A stretch of 34,915 bases of DNA from Vulcanimicrobiota bacterium (GTDB lineage Bacteria; Vulcanimicrobiota; Vulcanimicrobiia; Vulcanimicrobiales; Vulcanimicrobiaceae): assembly GCA_028287565.1 (NCBI GenBank), contig JAQBPK010000271.1:1-34915 (forward strand). Reading direction: 5' to 3'. Below the pieces are notes generated by a model. It saw nothing but the letters and a program-made list of their open reading frames with translations, searched no databases and was not told where the DNA came from. Both the position numbers and the translations under genes were made by a program. Each line of letters opens with the position of its first letter. Position 1 is the stretch's first letter. Shown here in pieces: positions 8,968-19,338 of the stretch.

Positions 8968-9023
8968 GACCCCTGAGCCGGGCGACACCGCCGGCAGCAT
9001 CGACTCAGGAGGGATTCTTCACT

Positions 9024-9947
9024 ATGGAAAACCATCGCCCGGACCGCCGGAAATCGTTGTTCACGCGGCTCGCGGCTCTCGGTCTCGCGTGCTCGTCGCT
9101 CGCGCTCGTGAACTGCTCGGGCGGCGGCGGAACGAGCCTGCCCCGCGCGCCCGTCGGCGGCGGAACCGGCGCCACGCCCGCGCCCACCGGCTCGCCGAGC
9201 GTCTCCCCCAGCTCGTCACCCAGCGCGGTGCCCAGCTCATCGCCGAGCGGCGTCCCGAGCACGGCCCCGTCGGGCGTCCCGACCCCCACTGCAACGCCCA
9301 CGTCCACGCCGACGTCGACCCCGACCGCGACGCCCACCGCGACGCCGACCAGCGTCCCGACGTCCGGTCCGACCAGCGGCCCCGGCTTCGCGTGCACCAC
9401 GCCGAGCGCGACGTTCGGTCCGAGCTACTACGCCTCGGTGATCGTCATCGGCAACGTGCCGGCGGGCGGCGGCGCGTTCGGTGCCGACAGCAGCAACAGT
9501 CTCTGGATCAAGGCGTCGTACTCGCCCGCGGCTCCCACGCCGACGCCGACCCCGACGTCCACGCCGTCCACCGCGCCCAGCGCGCCGCCGACCCGGCCGT
9601 TCTACGTCTATACCGGCACGTACCACATCAATTCGGCGAATGCGCCGACCGACGGCTGCTTGACGATGTTCACGACCACGGACGGTTCGAACATCAACGG
9701 AGCGACGTTCTCGAGCGAAGGCATCGGTTTCGTGAACCCGCCGCAGACGACGTACACCGAAAACCTCGGAGCGGTCGGACACATCACCGCCGTCGCGCTG
9801 AACGTCTCGCCCAACGCGCCGAACCAGAACGGAACGATCGCACTCGACAGCGGCGACAGCGGCACGATCTCGATCACCTCCGTGCAGACGGTGCAGCTCC
9901 CGCTCAGCCGCATCCGCGATCCGCGCGCGTTCGTCAAGAAGCACTGA
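9024..9947 (+). CDS. Secreted lipoprotein with Ser/Thr/Pro-rich stalk, function unknown
   Basis: The protein has 307 aa and a strong AGGAGGGA ribosome site 9 bases before the ATG. Residues 1-31 form a lipoprotein signal with lipobox LVNC and lipidated Cys31, followed by SGGGG. Residues about 50-120 are almost only Ser, Thr and Pro (repeats such as SPSSSP and TPTSTP), with a second short run near residues 172-190. That pattern suggests an extended, possibly wall-spanning stalk. The C-terminal domain (from about residue 195) is beta-rich with no motif I recognise. It has its own SARP-type promoter (P2) and a hairpin terminator downstream, so it is probably a single-gene transcript and a direct target of the upstream SARP. 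Confidence 0.78.
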   Translation: MENHRPDRRKSLFTRLAALGLACSSLALVNCSGGGGTSLPRAPVGGGTGATPAPTGSPSVSPSSSPSAVPSSSPSGVPSTAPSGVPTPTATPTSTPTSTPTATPTATPTSVPTSGPTSGPGFACTTPSATFGPSYYASVIVIGNVPAGGGAFGADSSNSLWIKASYSPAAPTPTPTPTSTPSTAPSAPPTRPFYVYTGTYHINSANAPTDGCLTMFTTTDGSNINGATFSSEGIGFVNPPQTTYTENLGAVGHITAVALNVSPNAPNQNGTIALDSGDSGTISITSVQTVQLPLSRIRDPRAFVKKH

Positions 9948-9990
9948 TCCGCGAGCACGCCACGGACGGCACTGCCATGGACGGCACAAT

Positions 9991-10029
9991 CGCGGTCGAC
10001 GACTCCGGTCGTCGGCCGCGTCTGTTTTA
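9991..10029 (+). terminator. Rho-independent terminator after the lipoprotein gene
   Basis: An inverted repeat at 9991-10002 and 10009-10020 (CGCGGTCGACGA against TCGTCGGCCGCG) forms a 12-bp stem with one G-U pair and a six-base loop. It is followed by TCTGTTTTA. It separates the lipoprotein transcript from promoter P3, whose first heptamer begins 27 bases later. Confidence 0.75.
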
Positions 10030-10055
10030 AGCGCGCATGTCAGTCGCCCGTCAGT

Positions 10056-10088
10056 CTAGACGGATTCTAGACGCGGTGCCGGTACGAT
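10056..10088 (+). promoter_or_regulatory. SARP-type promoter P3 (drives the TTHB210-like operon)
   Basis: The order is CTAGACG (10056-10062), four bases, CTAGACG (10067-10073), nine bases, then TACGAT (10083-10088), a TANNNT -10 box. The geometry equals P1 and P2. Just upstream, GTCAGTC occurs at 10039 and 10050, also 11 bp apart. That may be an auxiliary half-site pair or chance. A start near 10095 would leave a leader of about 63 bases before the ATG at 10158. Confidence 0.78.
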
Positions 10089-10157
10089 CGGCGCGTCAAC
10101 ACTTTCGTCACGTTGCCGTGCCGGTTCGACAAACGGCGCGGCGGAGGGAAAATCATC

Positions 10158-10901
10158 ATGTTCATCAAGTCGTTCGCCGCCGCGCTGTTCGTGACGGCAA
10201 CCCTCGCCACGTCGGGACCCGCGACGACCGCAGCGTCGTCCATCGAGCAAATCGGAGATCGCAAGCCGCTCGGTGCGGGCACCGCGTACACGTGGGTCCG
10301 CCGCGACGCGAAAGGCGCCGTGAGCTCGTTCGGTCTTTCGCTCGACGAGAAAGCGCTCACGAACCTGAGCGGCGAGATGCAGGAGATCGCGCTCGCGCTG
10401 CCCGCAATCGACGGCGCTCCGTTCCGCACGGCCGTCATCGACTGGAACCCGCACGGTCATCCGCCCGAGCACGTCTACACCGTCCCGCACTTCGACTTCC
10501 ACTTCTACACGATCGACGAAGCGTCGCGCATGGCGATCGCGCCCAAGGGCGAGGCCGCCGAAGCGAAGCCCGCCGCGGAGCTGCTTCCCGAAGGCTACAT
10601 CACCGACGGCGAGACGATCCCGATGATGGGCAAGCACTACCTCTCGCCGGCGAACCCCGAGTTCCGCGGCGGCAAGTTCACCGCGACGCCGATCTACGGC
10701 TATTACGGGGGACACCTGATCTTCGTCGAGTCGATGGTCACGCTCGATTATCTCAACAGCAAGCCCGCGCTCTCGCAGCCGCTCGCGCAGCCCGCGCGTT
10801 TCGAGCAGCCCGGTACCTATCCGTCGCAGTACTCGGTCGCGTACGACGCCGCCAAGCACCGCTACGACATCGTGTTCGGCGCGCTCGCCGCGCACAAATA
10901 G
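10158..10901 (+). CDS. Secreted TTHB210-like (DUF5602) domain protein
   Basis: The protein has 247 aa. The start at 10158 is set by GGAGGG at 10143-10148 and by the signal peptide it exposes (MFIKSFAAALFVTATLATSG). The mature part contains GHPPEHVYTVPHFDFHFYTI at about residues 97-116. This His/Asp/Phe-rich block is typical of TTHB210-like/DUF5602 proteins. By family knowledge, TTHB210 of Thermus is a target of an alternative sigma factor, but its biochemical role is unsettled. The gene follows SARP-type promoter P3 and is 10 bases upstream of a membrane-protein gene on the same strand. That suggests a short operon for an envelope function. Confidence 0.75.
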   Translation: MFIKSFAAALFVTATLATSGPATTAASSIEQIGDRKPLGAGTAYTWVRRDAKGAVSSFGLSLDEKALTNLSGEMQEIALALPAIDGAPFRTAVIDWNPHGHPPEHVYTVPHFDFHFYTIDEASRMAIAPKGEAAEAKPAAELLPEGYITDGETIPMMGKHYLSPANPEFRGGKFTATPIYGYYGGHLIFVESMVTLDYLNSKPALSQPLAQPARFEQPGTYPSQYSVAYDAAKHRYDIVFGALAAHK

Positions 10902-10911
10902 GACGCGTGTG

Positions 10912-11385
10912 ATGTACTGGTTCATCGTCGCACTGTACGCGCTGCACGTCATCTCGGCGATCGTGTGGTTCGGCGGCGGGCTCACCGGCGTGCTGATCAC
11001 CGGCCCCGCGCTGCAGCGCGCCAGCGCAGGGGCACGCGGGGAAGTCAGCTTCCACCTCGGCGCGCTCGCGCACAAAGTCTACCCGGTCGCGGGAACGATG
11101 ACGATCGTGCTCGGCGTCGTGCTGGCGCTGCTCGGCGGGCGCGTCTCGTCGCTCGAAGGGCTCGCCACGCCGTACGGGATCACCGTGATCGTCGCGCTGA
11201 TCCTCGCCGTGGGCGTGTGGACGTGGGGCGAGTTCGTGATCGGCCCGGCGATGCAGCGGATGCAGAAGGCGCAGCCCGCGGACCGTCCGTCGCTGCTGAG
11301 CCGCGCGCTGAAGTACGTCGCGCTCGAGCAGTTCGGGTTTCTCGCGGTGTTCGGCTGCATGGTCCTGATGCGCTTCGGGGTGTAG
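10912..11385 (+). CDS. Four-helix integral membrane protein (CopD/DUF2269-like)
   Basis: The protein is 157 aa from the ATG at 10912; GTG at 10909 would add one residue. Four hydrophobic helices are visible: about 3-27 (FIVALYALHVISAIVWFGGG), 57-80, 90-112 and 131-150. The ALHVISAIVWFGGG start resembles CopD- or DUF2269-type membrane proteins, where helix-borne His residues can bind metal or haem. Binding here is only inferred. It starts 10 bases after the TTHB210-like gene, so the two are probably co-transcribed from P3. Confidence 0.7.
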   Translation: MYWFIVALYALHVISAIVWFGGGLTGVLITGPALQRASAGARGEVSFHLGALAHKVYPVAGTMTIVLGVVLALLGGRVSSLEGLATPYGITVIVALILAVGVWTWGEFVIGPAMQRMQKAQPADRPSLLSRALKYVALEQFGFLAVFGCMVLMRFGV

Positions 11386-11445
11386 GTTCGGCGGCAGCCT
11401 GGGCGGGGAAGAGGTGCGCATCACCGCCCAGCGCCGAGGTTTCGG

Positions 11446-12078
11446 ATGGAGCTTCCCAACGACGACGCGCCGCTGCGCCGCGATGCTGACGAGCTGACGC
11501 GCGCGTTTCTCACGTACGTGCTGATCCCGGCCTGGCTCGTGCCCGGCATGCTCGACTGGATGTGGCACCGCAAGACGAAGATCGAACGCACGGCCGGCGC
11601 GCACGAGTCCGTCACCCACATCCTCATGGCCCTCGAAGCAGGCGCGGGGATCACGATGGGGCTGTTCCTGGAGATCGACGCCGGCGTGATCGCGGCGATG
11701 TTCGCCTCCGCGCTCGTGCACGAGGCGACCGCCGTCTGGGACGTGGGCTACACGCTGCCGCGCCGGACGATCTCGCAGGCGGAGCAGCACATCCATAGTT
11801 TTCTCGAAGTGCTGCCGTTCGTGGGAGCGGCGTTCGCGGCGTTCGTGCATCCGGAACAGACGCGCGCATTACTCGGCGCCGGACCCGCGCGACCGCGCTT
11901 CGCGTTCCGGCTCAAGCGCACGCGGCCGCCGCTCGCAACGGTCGTCGCGGTCGCGGCGAGCGGACTCTTCGGCGTCGCGCCGTACGTCGAAGAGCTGGTG
12001 CGCTGTCTGCGCGTTGAGCCGACGGTCGCGCCGCAGCCGTTACCGCCCGACCACCCGAGCCCGAAGCCGGGAATCTAA
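11446..12078 (+). CDS. Conserved multi-pass membrane protein with His-rich motifs, function unknown
   Basis: The protein has 210 aa and a GAGG ribosome site about 10 bases before the ATG. It has about five hydrophobic stretches (FLTYVLIPAWLVPGMLDWMW, a pair at about 62-95, one at about 120-138 and one at about 162-180). Conserved-looking polar motifs sit at the membrane edges: WHRKTKIERTAG, ALVHEATAVWD and EQHIHSFLE. Homologues in proteobacteria are sometimes labelled diguanylate cyclase, but no GGDEF is present here, so that name should not be transferred. The clustered His and Glu residues could bind a metal. It lies 60 bases after the preceding membrane-protein gene and could be the last gene of the P3 transcript. 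Confidence 0.72.
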   Translation: MELPNDDAPLRRDADELTRAFLTYVLIPAWLVPGMLDWMWHRKTKIERTAGAHESVTHILMALEAGAGITMGLFLEIDAGVIAAMFASALVHEATAVWDVGYTLPRRTISQAEQHIHSFLEVLPFVGAAFAAFVHPEQTRALLGAGPARPRFAFRLKRTRPPLATVVAVAASGLFGVAPYVEELVRCLRVEPTVAPQPLPPDHPSPKPGI

Positions 12079-12130
12079 CCGCGCAACGTCCGCGCCGAAT
12101 CAATGCGCCCGAACGAGAACTCGTGGCGGG

Positions 12131-14343
<2,213 letters not shown>

Positions 14344-14360
<17 letters not shown>

Positions 14361-14619
14361 CGAGCACGCCTTTCTCCGCGACCAGCGATTCGATCGCGTG
14401 CAGCCAGCGCTCGTAGTACGACGCCTGAAGATACTCGGCGGGCGGCATCCGTTCGATCGCGTCGCGAAACTCGTCCAGCGTGTACGCGCCTCGTTTCAGC
14501 AAAAAGCGGTTGATCGCGAACACGCGCGCTTCCCATTCATGGTGGAACGGCGGCTCGTCGCTCTCGACGGCGAGCGGGCCGAAACCGTGCAGCCCGCCCA
14601 TGTCGTGGATCCGGCTCAT
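14344..14619 (-). CDS. Nitrile hydratase beta subunit, N-terminal half as a separate gene
   Basis: The protein is 91 aa from the ATG at 14619. It matches the N-terminal helical domain of nitrile hydratase beta: HDMGGLHGFGP, HHEWEARVFAINR, LDEFRDAIERMPP and SYYERWLHAIE, ending at EKGVLDVRRG. Arg71 in YYERW corresponds by motif to the conserved beta-subunit Arg near the active site. Databases may name such genes nitrile hydratase accessory protein, but the sequence reads as a true subunit half. It opens the four-gene minus operon and diverges from the 14723 lipoprotein gene across about 100 bases. Its Shine-Dalgarno is weak. Confidence 0.87.
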
Positions 14620-14722
14620 GCCCGCGTGGGTTTGCCGCCCGGCACGAAATACCGGCCTGGGGGAAGTTCGCACGCCGGATCGGAACCTGGCCCCCAATCG
14701 CAGCAGCCCCGAGGTGCCGCCG

Positions 14723-16714
14723 GTGAACGAACGACCGCGTTTTACGAGCGTACGTGTTTTGACTATGGGCGCCGCGCTCTTGTGGCTATCCGCGTGCGGT
14801 GGCGGCGGCGGAAGTGCCGGCTCGAGCGTAGCGCCGGGCGCGCCGGGTGTTCCGGTCCCGCCGCCGCGCTCGCCCTCGAACGTGACGATCTCGGGTACGC
14901 TCAACGGTACCGGGCCGTACGTTCTGGCCAAACGCCGGGCAAACGCGGCGCGGCGGACGAGCTCGGGGTTCTCGTTCGACCACATCCAGGTCGACGGCAC
15001 GCTGTACACCGCGGACGCGGCATCGTACACGCTGAAGAACTCGACCACGATTCCGGCGCCGTCGAACAATGTCTACGCCGCGTCGGTCAGCTTCTCGAAC
15101 GTTCCGTCGGGCAACAACCAGTGGGCGCTCCTGACGTTCACCGGCGTCGCGAGCGACGGGTCCAAGATCGCGCTCGGCGAGCTGGGCGGCTTGATCGACG
15201 TTGGCGGCTCGAGCACGAACACCGCGGCGCTGAACGCGTCGACGACGCTGAGCTTGCAGCTGTTCGGCACGATGCTCGGCTCCGGGCTGATCACACCGTA
15301 CGACATCGACAACACGGCGAACCTTTCCGACGTGCTCGCATCCACGATCCAGAGCTCCGGCGTCGCGCCGAACGCGCAGACCGGCGTCTTCGATGCAGGC
15401 GGGCTGCAGCAGGTCTACAATTTCGCGGCGCCGTTGTTCCAGCGCCAGATGACCGTTTCGACGAGCCCCGGCACGCCGGGCAACGTCGTGCTCGTGCGCG
15501 ACTACACCAATACCGCCGAGCTCAACGTCGAGAACAACCTCGAGACGTTTCTCGGCGACATCGGCCTGCCGCCGCTCGACACGCCGAACGCCGGTTCGTT
15601 CCTGCTGCGAATCAGCGGCGTGCTCGGTTTCGATCTGAAGTGCGGCGGTTTCGGGGTGAGCAAAGGACAGCTGCGCACCGCGGGCGTGCCGCTGCGGCCC
15701 GTGCCGTCGGTCGTTCGTTCGTGCTCCGTGCCGAACCCGACCGGGAGCGTCAACCTGCGCAACGTGTACGGCGGCAATCTGATGGTCGGCGCGACGAACG
15801 ATCCGTACGACGGCAATCCGTGGACGCCGCCGTTTACCGGCGGCTGGACGACCGCCGCTCCGCGCGCCGCAAGCCAGGCGCTGCCGAACATCAGCGTCCC
15901 GACGGCGTCGACTCAGCTGGCGGTGACGATCGACGACCCCTATTACGCGGCGTTTCCGCTCTCTGTCGCACCGTTCGGCGTGTATCCGCTCTTCGGAACG
16001 GGGCCGTTGTCGGCGACCGATTTCGGCGCGGTGAAATTCTCGCCGATCGATCCGTTCCGCTACGTGGAGAGCGGTTTCAGCGGAACGCAAGAGACCGTCC
16101 TGATCGACACGTTCAACCCGTGGAACGTTCCCGTCGCCGATCTCGCGCTGTGCGATCAGCCCGTGCCGCTGTTCGTCGGGATGGTGCTGCCGTCGTGCTT
16201 CCAGCTGAACGCCGCACAACCGTTCAACATCCTGCGGCCGTTCACCGACGACGGCACGAACTTGGGCTACTACAACTGGGCGGTGGGCGGTGCCGGCGGC
16301 ACGATCGCACCGGACGGTTCCGGCACCGGCTACGACGTCGTGCCGGCCGGCGCCGGCACGGTGACGCTGACCACGACGACGCCGACCGCGCTTTTCGCCC
16401 GCTCGCAGGTGGAGATCATCAACGAGCTGCCGCTGGGCACGGTCTGGACGGTCACCGTGGTGGGCGCGGCCAACAGCACGCGCACGAACACCGGCGTGAA
16501 CGTCGCGTGCAGCTGCGGCAAAACCGCCGCCATCGTGGAATTGGACGACGTCGGGAACACGAAGACGATCAAGAGCTTCACGCTCTCCGTGAACCCCGGC
16601 AACACGCCGTTCCTGATCGGGCCGATCTATGCGGATCCGACCGGAACGTCGATCGCAACGGTCGCGCGCCGGCTTGCCGCGAACCGGCACCGCGCGCCGC
16701 AGAACCGCCGCTGA
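14723..16714 (+). CDS. Large secreted lipoprotein, function unknown
   Basis: The protein has 663 aa. The GTG at 14723 is chosen because GAGGTG lies 6 bases upstream and it yields a full signal peptide (MNERPRFTSVRVLTMGAALL, then WLSAC). Lipidated Cys25 is followed by GGGGG. The mature protein is rich in Asn, Thr, Ser, Gly and Val, as expected for beta-sandwich or beta-helix surface proteins. It has scattered Cys and no catalytic motif I recognise. An early FDHIQVDGTLYTADAASYTL block looks like a carboxypeptidase-regulatory-like beta fold. The DUF2277 gene follows after 11 bases. It diverges from the nitrile hydratase operon. Confidence 0.78.
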   Translation: MNERPRFTSVRVLTMGAALLWLSACGGGGGSAGSSVAPGAPGVPVPPPRSPSNVTISGTLNGTGPYVLAKRRANAARRTSSGFSFDHIQVDGTLYTADAASYTLKNSTTIPAPSNNVYAASVSFSNVPSGNNQWALLTFTGVASDGSKIALGELGGLIDVGGSSTNTAALNASTTLSLQLFGTMLGSGLITPYDIDNTANLSDVLASTIQSSGVAPNAQTGVFDAGGLQQVYNFAAPLFQRQMTVSTSPGTPGNVVLVRDYTNTAELNVENNLETFLGDIGLPPLDTPNAGSFLLRISGVLGFDLKCGGFGVSKGQLRTAGVPLRPVPSVVRSCSVPNPTGSVNLRNVYGGNLMVGATNDPYDGNPWTPPFTGGWTTAAPRAASQALPNISVPTASTQLAVTIDDPYYAAFPLSVAPFGVYPLFGTGPLSATDFGAVKFSPIDPFRYVESGFSGTQETVLIDTFNPWNVPVADLALCDQPVPLFVGMVLPSCFQLNAAQPFNILRPFTDDGTNLGYYNWAVGGAGGTIAPDGSGTGYDVVPAGAGTVTLTTTTPTALFARSQVEIINELPLGTVWTVTVVGAANSTRTNTGVNVACSCGKTAAIVELDDVGNTKTIKSFTLSVNPGNTPFLIGPIYADPTGTSIATVARRLAANRHRAPQNRR

Positions 16715-16725
16715 GGAGATAAACG

Positions 16726-17046
16726 ATGTGCCGGAGCATCAAGATGCTGCACAACTTCGCGCCGCCCGCGACGGATGACGAGATCCGCGCGTCGGCGCTG
16801 CAGTTCGTGCGCAAGCTCAGCGGCTTCAGCCGCCCGTCGAAAGCGAACGAGGCGGCGTTCGACCGCGCCGTGGACGACGTGACGCGCACCGCGCGCGAGC
16901 TTCTCGGCGCGCTCGTGACCAACGCGCCGCCACGCGACCGGCACGACGAAGCCGCGAAAGCGCGCGCCCGGTCCGAAGCGCGTTTCGGCAGCTCGGGACG
17001 ACGGAGCGCGTCGAATGCGGCTAAGGGCCGGGAACCTCGACGCTGA
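16726..17046 (+). CDS. DUF2277 family protein
   Basis: The protein has 106 aa with GAGGAGA 5 to 11 bases before the ATG. The N-terminus, MCRSIKMLHNFAPPATDDEI, and RASALQFVRKLSGFSRPSKA are diagnostic of DUF2277, a small helical cytoplasmic family often beside DNA-repair or metabolic genes. The Arg/Ala-rich tail after about residue 70 is poorly conserved in type. It probably belongs to the transcript of the 14723 lipoprotein. Its 3' end overlaps the end of the next, convergent gene by 26 bases. Confidence 0.87.
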   Translation: MCRSIKMLHNFAPPATDDEIRASALQFVRKLSGFSRPSKANEAAFDRAVDDVTRTARELLGALVTNAPPRDRHDEAAKARARSEARFGSSGRRSASNAAKGREPRR

Positions 17047-18052
17047 AACCGATCGCCTTCGGCGTCGTTTCCGGCGCCGGTCTGATGCCGACTACGGTGC
17101 GCTTGTAGATCGAGTTCGCGCTCAACGTTCCGAGCAGAACCGGCTTGCCGGCCTTCCAGTGACGGACCGGGAGAAAGAAACCGGACTCCTTGCCGCCCAA
17201 GACGCTGACGTAGTCACCGGCGAGGTTGTAGTCACCGGCTCCGCCGGCGCCGGTGATCCCTTCGAAGTGCGTGATGACCGCCGGGCGGTGATCGTAGACG
17301 AGCATCTTCCCGCTCGTCAGTCCGCGCACGTAGCCGTGCGTTCCGCGCGCGTCGGTGAAGCCGCCCGTGACGGCGACCTCGCCCGGATCGCTCCAGATCC
17401 CGTACGCCGTCGTGCTCACGGCGCGGGGGACGTCGATCTTCGCGAACGACCGGGTGGCGGAGTCGTACAGAAACGCGTGACCCCTCCCCGGGTAAGCGTT
17501 GCCGCGCGGGCCGTTGCCCACCGCGTCGGCGTTGCCGACGACTTTGAACGTGGCGTCGCCGAAGTTGCTGTGCGCGATCGCTTCGTTGCAGGTCTGCGGC
17601 GCGCAGAACGTGGGCGGCGGGTCGATCGTGACGTACCGTTGCGCCGCCGAATCGTAGAAGAACGCGTGGTTCGGAGCATCGCTGGAAAGCGCGGTCTTGT
17701 AACTGCCGACGATGCGATAGCCCGACCGTGTTCGCGCCGGCCCGTAGGCTGCGGTCGCCGCCGCGGACGGGACAACGATCGGCGTCCATACCGAGGTGTC
17801 TCGGTCGTACAGCGCGCCGATCGTCCCGCCGGCCGTCCCATTGCTCGCGATCTGCACCGTGTTGGTGATCAAGTTGCCGACGATGCCCGTCGGCCCCGAC
17901 AATCCGACGCCTTCGTACGTTCCGATGCTGGCCGGTGGGGCCAACGTCTTGAACTCGAGCGGCGGCGGGCTGAGAGCCGCGCCGAACGCTACCCCTCCCG
18001 CGGCGAGCAGGACCGCGGCGCCGACGGCGCCCTTGAGCAGCCGATCACCCAT
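17021..18052 (-). CDS. Secreted HAF-repeat-like protein
   Basis: The protein is 343 aa from the ATG at 18052, with AAGG about 10 bases upstream; the longer frame lacks a signal. MGDRLLKGAVGAAVLLAAGG starts a signal peptide or anchor. The body has repeating blocks of the form G(Y/F)xxVG...HAF(F/L)YDSAxxxxxxID: GYRIVGSYKT with HAFFYDSAAQRY, FKVVGNADA with HAFLYDSATRSF, then GFTDARGTHGYVRG with MLVYDHR. HAF-type extracellular repeats of this kind form beta-propeller-like surface proteins. There is no catalytic signature. The gene lies 61 bases downstream of another minus-strand secreted protein and may be co-transcribed with it. Confidence 0.68.
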   Translation of the reverse strand: MGDRLLKGAVGAAVLLAAGGVAFGAALSPPPLEFKTLAPPASIGTYEGVGLSGPTGIVGNLITNTVQIASNGTAGGTIGALYDRDTSVWTPIVVPSAAATAAYGPARTRSGYRIVGSYKTALSSDAPNHAFFYDSAAQRYVTIDPPPTFCAPQTCNEAIAHSNFGDATFKVVGNADAVGNGPRGNAYPGRGHAFLYDSATRSFAKIDVPRAVSTTAYGIWSDPGEVAVTGGFTDARGTHGYVRGLTSGKMLVYDHRPAVITHFEGITGAGGAGDYNLAGDYVSVLGGKESGFFLPVRHWKAGKPVLLGTLSANSIYKRTVVGIRPAPETTPKAIGFSVEVPGP

Positions 18053-18113
18053 AGGGAGTGCTACCTTGGACTGCCCGCGTTCTCCTCGCGCGTGACGGCG
18101 CCGGGCCCAGCTC

Positions 18114-19163
18114 TCAGCAGTAGACGTGGCAGGGCGGATCGGTGGGCTGCGGCGGCGGCGGCGCCGTCCCTGCGGGTCGTGCGACGTGCCAGTGGCCGCC
18201 GAAATCGGGGATGCCGTCGCCGTTCGTCTGATCGCCGCCGTTGTCGCCGGCAAACTCGTAGAGCGGATGGCCCTGATACATCCATTGCTTGCCGCTGCCG
18301 TCCGACCGCGCGGGGATTGTGAAATCGGTCGTCGGCGATGAACCCGGAATCGGAGCGAGCGCAGGCCACGCGGAGAGGCATCCGCCGGTGCACAGCTGGT
18401 GCGTCGACGTGTCGACGTCCAAGTAGTACAGCGTTTTGTGATTATCCGGGCGCACGAACGCCGCGGCGCCGCCGGCCGCTTCCGTAGCGGGCTTGTTGCC
18501 CGTCAGCCACGTGCTCGTGGCGAAATCGTAGAACCAGCGCGGTCCCGACGAGTTCTGCTGGTACAGCATGAAGTGATTCAGCATGAAATCGTACAGGTAC
18601 AGCGAGCTCGCGTCCGAGCCGTAGGTCGGCGCCGTGTAGAACACGCCGATGTCACCGTCCGGCGCGCCGAAGTCGTAGAAATACGCGTCCGAACCGCCCG
18701 CGTTCGTGGGACCGAGATCGTACAGCCACGCGAAGTTGTACTTGTACAGGAAGCCCGGATACGGAATCGCGCCGGGCGTCGAGCTGCCGTAGGTGTAGAA
18801 GCCGAAGTACGGCATCCAGTACGCAGCGAACCCTGACGCATCCGGCCCGACCGAGACCTCGTTCGCGAAGAACCCGGTGGAGCGGTTCTGGGGCGACCGT
18901 ACTGAACCGAGCGCGGAGCGCCGCGCGAGCAGCGTGGCGGTGGTCGCGGGCGTGAGGTTCGCGATCTGCAGACTCTTCAGCGCGGCCGGAAGAACGGGCC
19001 GTGCGAAGTCCCTCGATGCCGGCTTCGTGCGGAGCGCCGCGGGCATGGCGGGCGAAAGGCCCGGTGCGCCGGGATCCAGCGCCGGAACCGTGCGGGAACT
19101 GCCTCCGCCGCCGCATCCCGACAGCGCCAGCGAAAGCGCGACCAACGCAAAAAACCGCTTCAT
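18114..19163 (-). CDS. Lipoprotein with YDF repeats and COG4315 (Lipoprotein_15-like) domain
   Basis: The protein has 349 aa with GGAGG 5 bases before the ATG at 19163. Its lipobox is LSGC (Cys17) followed by GGGGSS. Residues about 115-230 carry aromatic repeats ending in YDF: AWLYDL, AYFYDF, LYLYDF and RWFYDFATSTW. From about residue 255 it has a secreted-repeat domain (TLYYLDVDTSTHQLCTGGC, then AWPALAP, KQWMYQGHPLYEFAGD and GHWHV), typical of COG4315. The domain is expected to have paired short beta hairpins; its function is unknown. It is divergent from the 19339 gene, which shares the YDF module, suggesting the pair acts together. Confidence 0.78.
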   Translation of the reverse strand: MKRFFALVALSLALSGCGGGGSSRTVPALDPGAPGLSPAMPAALRTKPASRDFARPVLPAALKSLQIANLTPATTATLLARRSALGSVRSPQNRSTGFFANEVSVGPDASGFAAYWMPYFGFYTYGSSTPGAIPYPGFLYKYNFAWLYDLGPTNAGGSDAYFYDFGAPDGDIGVFYTAPTYGSDASSLYLYDFMLNHFMLYQQNSSGPRWFYDFATSTWLTGNKPATEAAGGAAAFVRPDNHKTLYYLDVDTSTHQLCTGGCLSAWPALAPIPGSSPTTDFTIPARSDGSGKQWMYQGHPLYEFAGDNGGDQTNGDGIPDFGGHWHVARPAGTAPPPPQPTDPPCHVYC

Positions 19164-19338
19164 ACTCGCCTCCAACGTCAGGACGTCCGTGCCGGCATCC
19201 TGCGTCACCGTAGGCGCGCCGGATGAAAGAACTCTGAATTATGCGCGGCGGGCTGTCTGTGGGCAAATGAGCGGACACGGTCACTGAAGCGAGCGTCGCC
19301 GGTAGGGACCGGGGGCACTGTCCGCCGATACACCGGCC

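Noticed and set aside
11446-12078. Diguanylate cyclase annotation for the membrane protein
   Set aside because: No GGDEF or related motif is present; the name would be a transferred misannotation.
17285-17300. Single TAGACG words (also near 18122, 24121 and 33226) as extra SARP sites
   Set aside because: Each is alone, lacks a partner 11 bp away and lies in or at coding sequence.
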